Shown piece after piece: positions 18,829 to 19,078 of a stretch of DNA of 19,078 nucleotides (position 1 is the first letter of the stretch; every line of letters begins with the position of its first letter). Below the pieces are notes generated by a model. The model had not been told where the DNA came from and made no database searches. It saw only the letters and a list, made by a program, of their open reading frames with translations. Source of the DNA: Gracilaria vermiculophylla (Eukaryota > Rhodophyta > Florideophyceae > Gracilariales > Gracilariaceae); contig JAHNZQ020000049.1 in NCBI GenBank assembly GCA_019155205.2, forward strand, positions 856,437 to 875,514, given 5' to 3'. The translations under genes and the position numbers were made by a program.

Positions 18829-19078
18829 TGTTGGATGTTGACGTTGTACTGTCACTGAAAACAACTGTGATTGGTACAAGTGTTATGGCGCTAATTGGTT
18901 GTTCCGGGTTACACGTGTGTAGCTAGCATACTGGGCATGCTGTACAGTGTGCACAGGGTACACAGGTATGCACGTGGACATGTAGGACAGCTTGGTGGTA
19001 CTTGAGCACTATGGTGAGGGGTTGATGCACTGTCAACAGGTTTACACAGCTGTATAGTTGCTGACATAGGACTTGGAG
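18829..19078 (+). mobile_element. Possible LTR start running off the window
   Basis: From 18829 the sequence reads TGTTGGATGTTGACG. A TGTTGG start is common for LTRs of copia-type elements. What follows is unlike the AT-rich DNA before it: it is rich in GTGCAC, GTACAC and TGTACA words and has few long A or T runs. The end of the putative LTR, its partner and its internal region lie beyond the window, so this is a suggestion based on the start word and the composition change. Confidence 0.25.

Noticed and set aside
1..19078. CRISPR array, prokaryotic operon or phage module
   Set aside because: There are no regularly spaced identical short repeats with unique spacers, no dense same-strand ORFs and no ribosome-binding sites. 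The recognisable genes are eukaryotic LTR-element genes.

Overview
The window looks like a transposon graveyard from a eukaryotic genome. I see no prokaryotic signals (no operons, ribosome-binding sites or tightly packed genes), no rRNA or complete tRNA gene, and no intact cellular gene that I can recognise. The recognisable material is broken LTR-retrotransposon sequence (Ty1/copia and Ty3/gypsy) plus three repeat families, each present two to four times. The integrase style (HPQTNGQAE motif, GPY/F module, chromodomain-like tail) and the tRNA-like short repeats would fit a TE-rich protist or fungus-like genome such as an oomycete, but the sequence alone does not prove the lineage.

Layout, left to right. 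Bases 1-176 are a copy of repeat family R1 (about 180 bp). It is followed at 186-580 by a copy of family R2 (about 440 bp when complete) and at 690-1210 by a decayed copia reverse transcriptase. At 2490-3028 lies an array of a unit of about 230 bp with tRNA-like internal promoter boxes on the minus strand. From 3029 to 5775 the DNA is AT-rich and holds nothing I can name. R2 copy 2 is at 5776-6218, one isolated 230-bp unit is at 7151-7376, and R2 copy 3 is at 7407-7850. A probable copia gag relic with a broken zinc knuckle occupies about 9000-9540.

The best-preserved block is 11343-15944, which is visibly more GC-rich and less decayed than its surroundings and is bracketed by R1 copies 2 and 3 in direct orientation. 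It holds a Ty3/gypsy pol fragment on the minus strand (14284-15792: zinc-binding domain, integrase core with all three D,D35E residues, GPY/F module, chromodomain-like tail). Facing it on the plus strand is a protein gene of about 690 codons that I do not recognise (12132-14223). The two reading frames converge and end 60 bp apart around a 16-nt polypurine tract. The arrangement resembles LTR elements that carry an extra antisense ORF between pol and the 3' LTR. Both genes are broken by a few stops and frameshifts.

From 15945 to the end the sequence is again AT-rich and mostly unassignable, apart from a short ORF with a hydrophobic segment (18402-18668) and a possible LTR start at 18829. Nothing in the window appears able to make a working product today. 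Its interest lies in the antisense gene, the permuted tRNA-like unit, and the repeat families that mark the block edges.
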